Source: Thermoproteati archaeon
GTDB lineage: Archaea > Thermoproteota > Thermoprotei_A > Marsarchaeales > UBA168
NCBI GenBank assembly: GCA_023256295.1
Contig: JAGDXH010000047.1
Coordinates: 233-5,525 of the forward strand
Direction of reading: 5' to 3'
DNA: 5,293 nt
Shown here piece after piece: positions 4,944 to 5,293 of the stretch. The position numbers and the translations under genes are program-made. A model generated the notes under the pieces. That model had not been told where the DNA came from. It ran no database searches and worked only from the letters and a program-made list of their open reading frames with translations. Within the stretch, counting starts at the first letter, position 1; the number at the start of each line of letters is the position of its first letter.

Positions 4944-5293
4944 ATGATCTGCGAGGAGGAGCCTTTCAAGAAGTCCAAGGAAAACGACTGGATAGTGGGC
5001 GTCTTCCAGAGGGCTTCTCAGAGGCCAAATGCCACCGTCCTCATGCTGCACGGCTTCACTGGCTCTCACGTCGAGAGTGGCAGGATGTTCGTCAGCATCG
5101 CCAGGCACCTGTGCCAGGGAGGCATCTCGGTCGTCAGGTTTGATTTCAGGGGACACGGAGACAGCTCAGGAGAATTCGAGGACTTTGACCTCGATCAAGC
5201 TGAGACTGACGTCGATCTTGCGCGTGAAGCCTCCATCGAGCAGGGGGTTGCAGACCCCAAGAGGATCGGCTTGTTGGGACTGAGCATGGGTGG
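4944..5293 (+). CDS. Alpha/beta hydrolase, N-terminal part
   Basis: This is a serine hydrolase of the alpha/beta fold, probably a cytoplasmic esterase, acylglycerol lipase-like enzyme or aminopeptidase; the acyl substrate cannot be told. There are 116 full codons plus two bases before the window ends. Visible motifs are the oxyanion-hole strand LMLHGFTG (33-40), the conserved turn RFDFRGHGDSSG (65-76) and the nucleophile elbow GLSMGG (112-117), with Ser114 as the expected catalytic serine. The acid and histidine of the triad lie beyond base 5293. The wording F-D-F-R-G-H-G-x-S-x-G with a following acidic stretch is typical of COG1073/COG2267-type hydrolases (Hydrolase_4/S33). No signal peptide is seen. 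The ATG at 4944 is the first start after the in-frame nuclease stop. GAGGAGG at 4953-4959 lies inside the gene with no suitable start after it. Confidence 0.9.
   Translation, partial: MICEEEPFKKSKENDWIVGVFQRASQRPNATVLMLHGFTGSHVESGRMFVSIARHLCQGGISVVRFDFRGHGDSSGEFEDFDLDQAETDVDLAREASIEQGVADPKRIGLLGLSMG

Overview
The window looks archaeal, of moderately high GC content and densely coded. The signs are TATA-like boxes (GCTTAA, GCCTAA) placed just upstream of ATG codons that have no leader, a mix of Shine-Dalgarno-led and apparently leaderless genes, and a small membrane-anchored nuclease of a type known mainly from archaea. The sequence does not settle the phylum. A Thermoproteota or Thaumarchaeota-like lineage is possible, but that is a guess.

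Layout. Bases 1-3447 hold three tightly packed minus-strand genes. In transcription order they are a 499-residue protein of unknown function with two C-terminal membrane helices (3447-1948), a 10-helix permease resembling the drug/metabolite transporter (EamA-like) superfamily (1930-1079), and a major facilitator superfamily (MFS) transporter (1057 to beyond base 1, C-terminus missing). The gaps are only 17 and 21 bases, so one operon is likely. Bases 3448-3554 are a divergent control region with back-to-back TATA-like elements built into an imperfect dyad, plus a second dyad in the predicted leader of the minus operon. Bases 3555-4226 encode a GNAT-family N-acetyltransferase with a C-terminal extension. 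Bases 4227-4469 hold no supported gene but contain two possible hairpins and a promoter. Bases 4470-4922 encode a membrane-anchored nuclease related to archaeal Holliday junction resolvases. Bases 4944-5293 encode the N-terminal part of an alpha/beta hydrolase that runs off the window at its nucleophile elbow.

How the parts fit. The minus operon is wholly membrane-directed: two multi-helix transporters led by an unrecognised anchored protein, which suggests solute uptake or export with an accessory or sensing component. The plus genes look like separate short transcription units. All three carry G-C-(T/C)-T-A-A at exactly -27 to -22 from their ATG, the arrangement expected for leaderless mRNAs. 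No tRNA, rRNA, CRISPR array, insertion sequence or classical defence or biosynthetic cluster was seen. The least explained items are the 499-residue protein, the divergent control region and the 4227-4469 spacer.
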